From contig CM060733.1 in assembly GCA_030704615.1 (NCBI GenBank), positions 50,778,001 to 50,842,000 of the forward strand: 64,000 bases of DNA. Reading direction: 5' to 3'. A model generated the notes under the pieces. The model made no database searches, had not been told where the DNA came from, and saw only the letters and a program-made list of their open reading frames with translations. Source of the DNA: Takakia lepidozioides (Eukaryota; Streptophyta; Takakiopsida; Takakiales; Takakiaceae). Each line of letters begins with the position of its first letter. Positions within the stretch are counted from its first letter, which is position 1. A program made the translations under genes and the position numbers. Below are positions 62,863 to 64,000 of the stretch, piece by piece.

Positions 62863-64000
62863 TCAATGTCCAGCTGCTCCAAAGTCCTGCAAAATACGCA
62901 TCCCACAGTAGACATGAACTCACTTGTTGCCAATTTACAAGCTACAGCACTCAAAGCGACAGTAACATCAATTTCAACAGAAGACCTGTAAAGATGTAGA
63001 ATGCTTTTGCAGGTTGCCCACAATTGCAAACATAGAGCAGACATCAGCTGCAATTTCAATCAATTTGTGTAGTGCAAACCTGATAATAAGGGGCAACACC
63101 AATGCTATTCATCAAAGCGATCTAAACAAACAAACCAGGGTGAGCTAAAGAGAGAGAGATAGGAAATACTGGCACAAGTTGCAGCCATGCTCCACATTAC
63201 TGGGCACAAACCACAGGCGCCGCATCGCTGATGTCTCTAGCTGTACAAAGAAGCCATTACTGTTCCCGGCTCTCCATTTTCTGGTCCCTTGACCTTTCCA
63301 CACCTGCCCATATTGACTTTCACATTTGAGGTACAACAAAACAACCCTGAGGTTGAGGATAGTTAAGACATGTGAGGGCTTAAAGAGAGGGACCTGCCAC
63401 ACATGCACATGCCAAAACAAACCTTGTCCACTCATTAAACCCCTAGCAGGACATGCATCATACCTGTGGAAACGAGATGCTTTTCTTGGAAACAACTAGG
63501 ACAGCAGCTGTAGCTGATGAGTCAACAGCATACTGGCGCAGGAAGGCAACACAACTGGATAATGTATCAGGTGATTCAAAGCCCTGCAGCAATAGCTACC
63601 ATCCTCAATTAGAATAGCCCTACAGAACCAACACGCAGAAGAGTGCCTTCTCACACATGGAATATGCCTCCAACGACAAATATGAGAGTTTAGGAAAAAG
63701 TTGCATGATCAGGCTTTCTGACAAACAAAACACCAAATGACAACACTAACTACCCCAAAATTGGCAAACTTGGGTCTATTTGTGTAGACTGCATCAAATG
63801 TCAAGAGATAAAAGAGAAGAATGTGTCACCTTGTCCACGGTAACAAGTGGGGAAAATTCTTTGGATGAAGCATCTTTTGCGAAGCACATGTGAACTCTAG
63901 CCTGCAGCTTCCCATTACTATCATTCCACTCCTTCATTGCAGATTCAATCACAACCTCAAGAAATTTCTGCACATCACCGGTGCCTTGAGGAAGTGCTCC
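62863..64000 (-). CDS. 3' end of an unrecognised gene leaving the right edge
   Basis: Exons: >64000-63830, 63583-63464, 63303-63170, 63104-63080 and 62886-62863. Phases are consistent through all GT-AG junctions, ending PYYQDFGAAGH-stop. Visible protein segments are VQKFLEVVIESAMKEWNDSN, then ARVHMCFAKDASKEFSPLVT, SCVAFLRQYAVDSSATAAVL and VVSKKSISFPQVWKGQGTRK, and RAGNSNGFFVQLETSAMRRL followed by WFVPSNV. It looks globular with alternating beta strands and helices. I do not recognise the family. The 25-nt exon and the last 24-nt exon are less certain than the first three. Confidence 0.65.

Overview
This is nuclear DNA from a land plant. Genes carry GT-AG introns and occur on both strands, separated by decayed transposons and pentatricopeptide-repeat (PPR) pseudogenes. 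Two genes argue against a flowering plant. One is a complete plastid flavodiiron protein of the FLVB/Flv3 type, a family lost in angiosperms. The other is a coding copy related to TSNAXIP1, a coiled-coil family associated with cilia and sperm flagella, expected only in lineages with motile sperm. With the many PPR relics, a fern is my best guess; lycophyte or bryophyte is possible. This is inferred from gene content only.

Left part (1-14 kb): the 3' end of a cinnamate 4-hydroxylase gene (CYP73A) enters from the left edge with its conserved 134-nt middle exon. Then come a CACTA transposase relic, a decayed copy of an unrecognised ORF family, and an LTR-bounded unit (4863-7457) whose only large ORF is the TSNAXIP1-like coiled-coil gene. 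From 7.9 to 14.1 kb there is a graveyard of minus-strand PPR pseudogenes, with a 137-bp minisatellite built from PPR codons, a 127-131-bp tandem repeat and a tRNA-like SINE head.

Middle part (14-29 kb): a transposon complex. A CACTA terminus cuts a PPR pseudogene at 14076. Minus-strand TNP2 transposase exons (15.6-19.4 kb) are followed upstream by a module resembling a SET domain with a proline-rich linker (19.6-21.1 kb). Next is a 1.7-kb array of palindromes set in purine/pyrimidine tracts, then a plus-strand second transposon gene (24.4-26.5 kb). A second copy of the SET-like module lies at 27.5-28.6 kb. A segment of about 270 bp is present in inverted orientation near 14.6-14.9 and 26.9-27.2 kb.

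Right part (29-64 kb): gene-rich. It holds an intronless PLAC8/CNR-type gene; a minus-strand copy of the unknown ORF family; an eight-exon gene joining a TrhO/rhodanese domain to an FSH-type serine hydrolase (STR6-like); PPR scraps; a JAGGED-like C2H2 zinc-finger gene (four exons); FLVB (ten exons, minus); a large serine-rich gene of a plant-specific uncharacterised family (minus); and the last exons of an unrecognised minus-strand gene running off the right edge. The exon models for STR6-like, JAGGED-like and FLVB keep the reading frame through every junction. The host genes show no operon-like grouping and seem to act independently: phenylpropanoid synthesis, alternative photosynthetic electron flow, possible tRNA modification and organ-growth transcription control.
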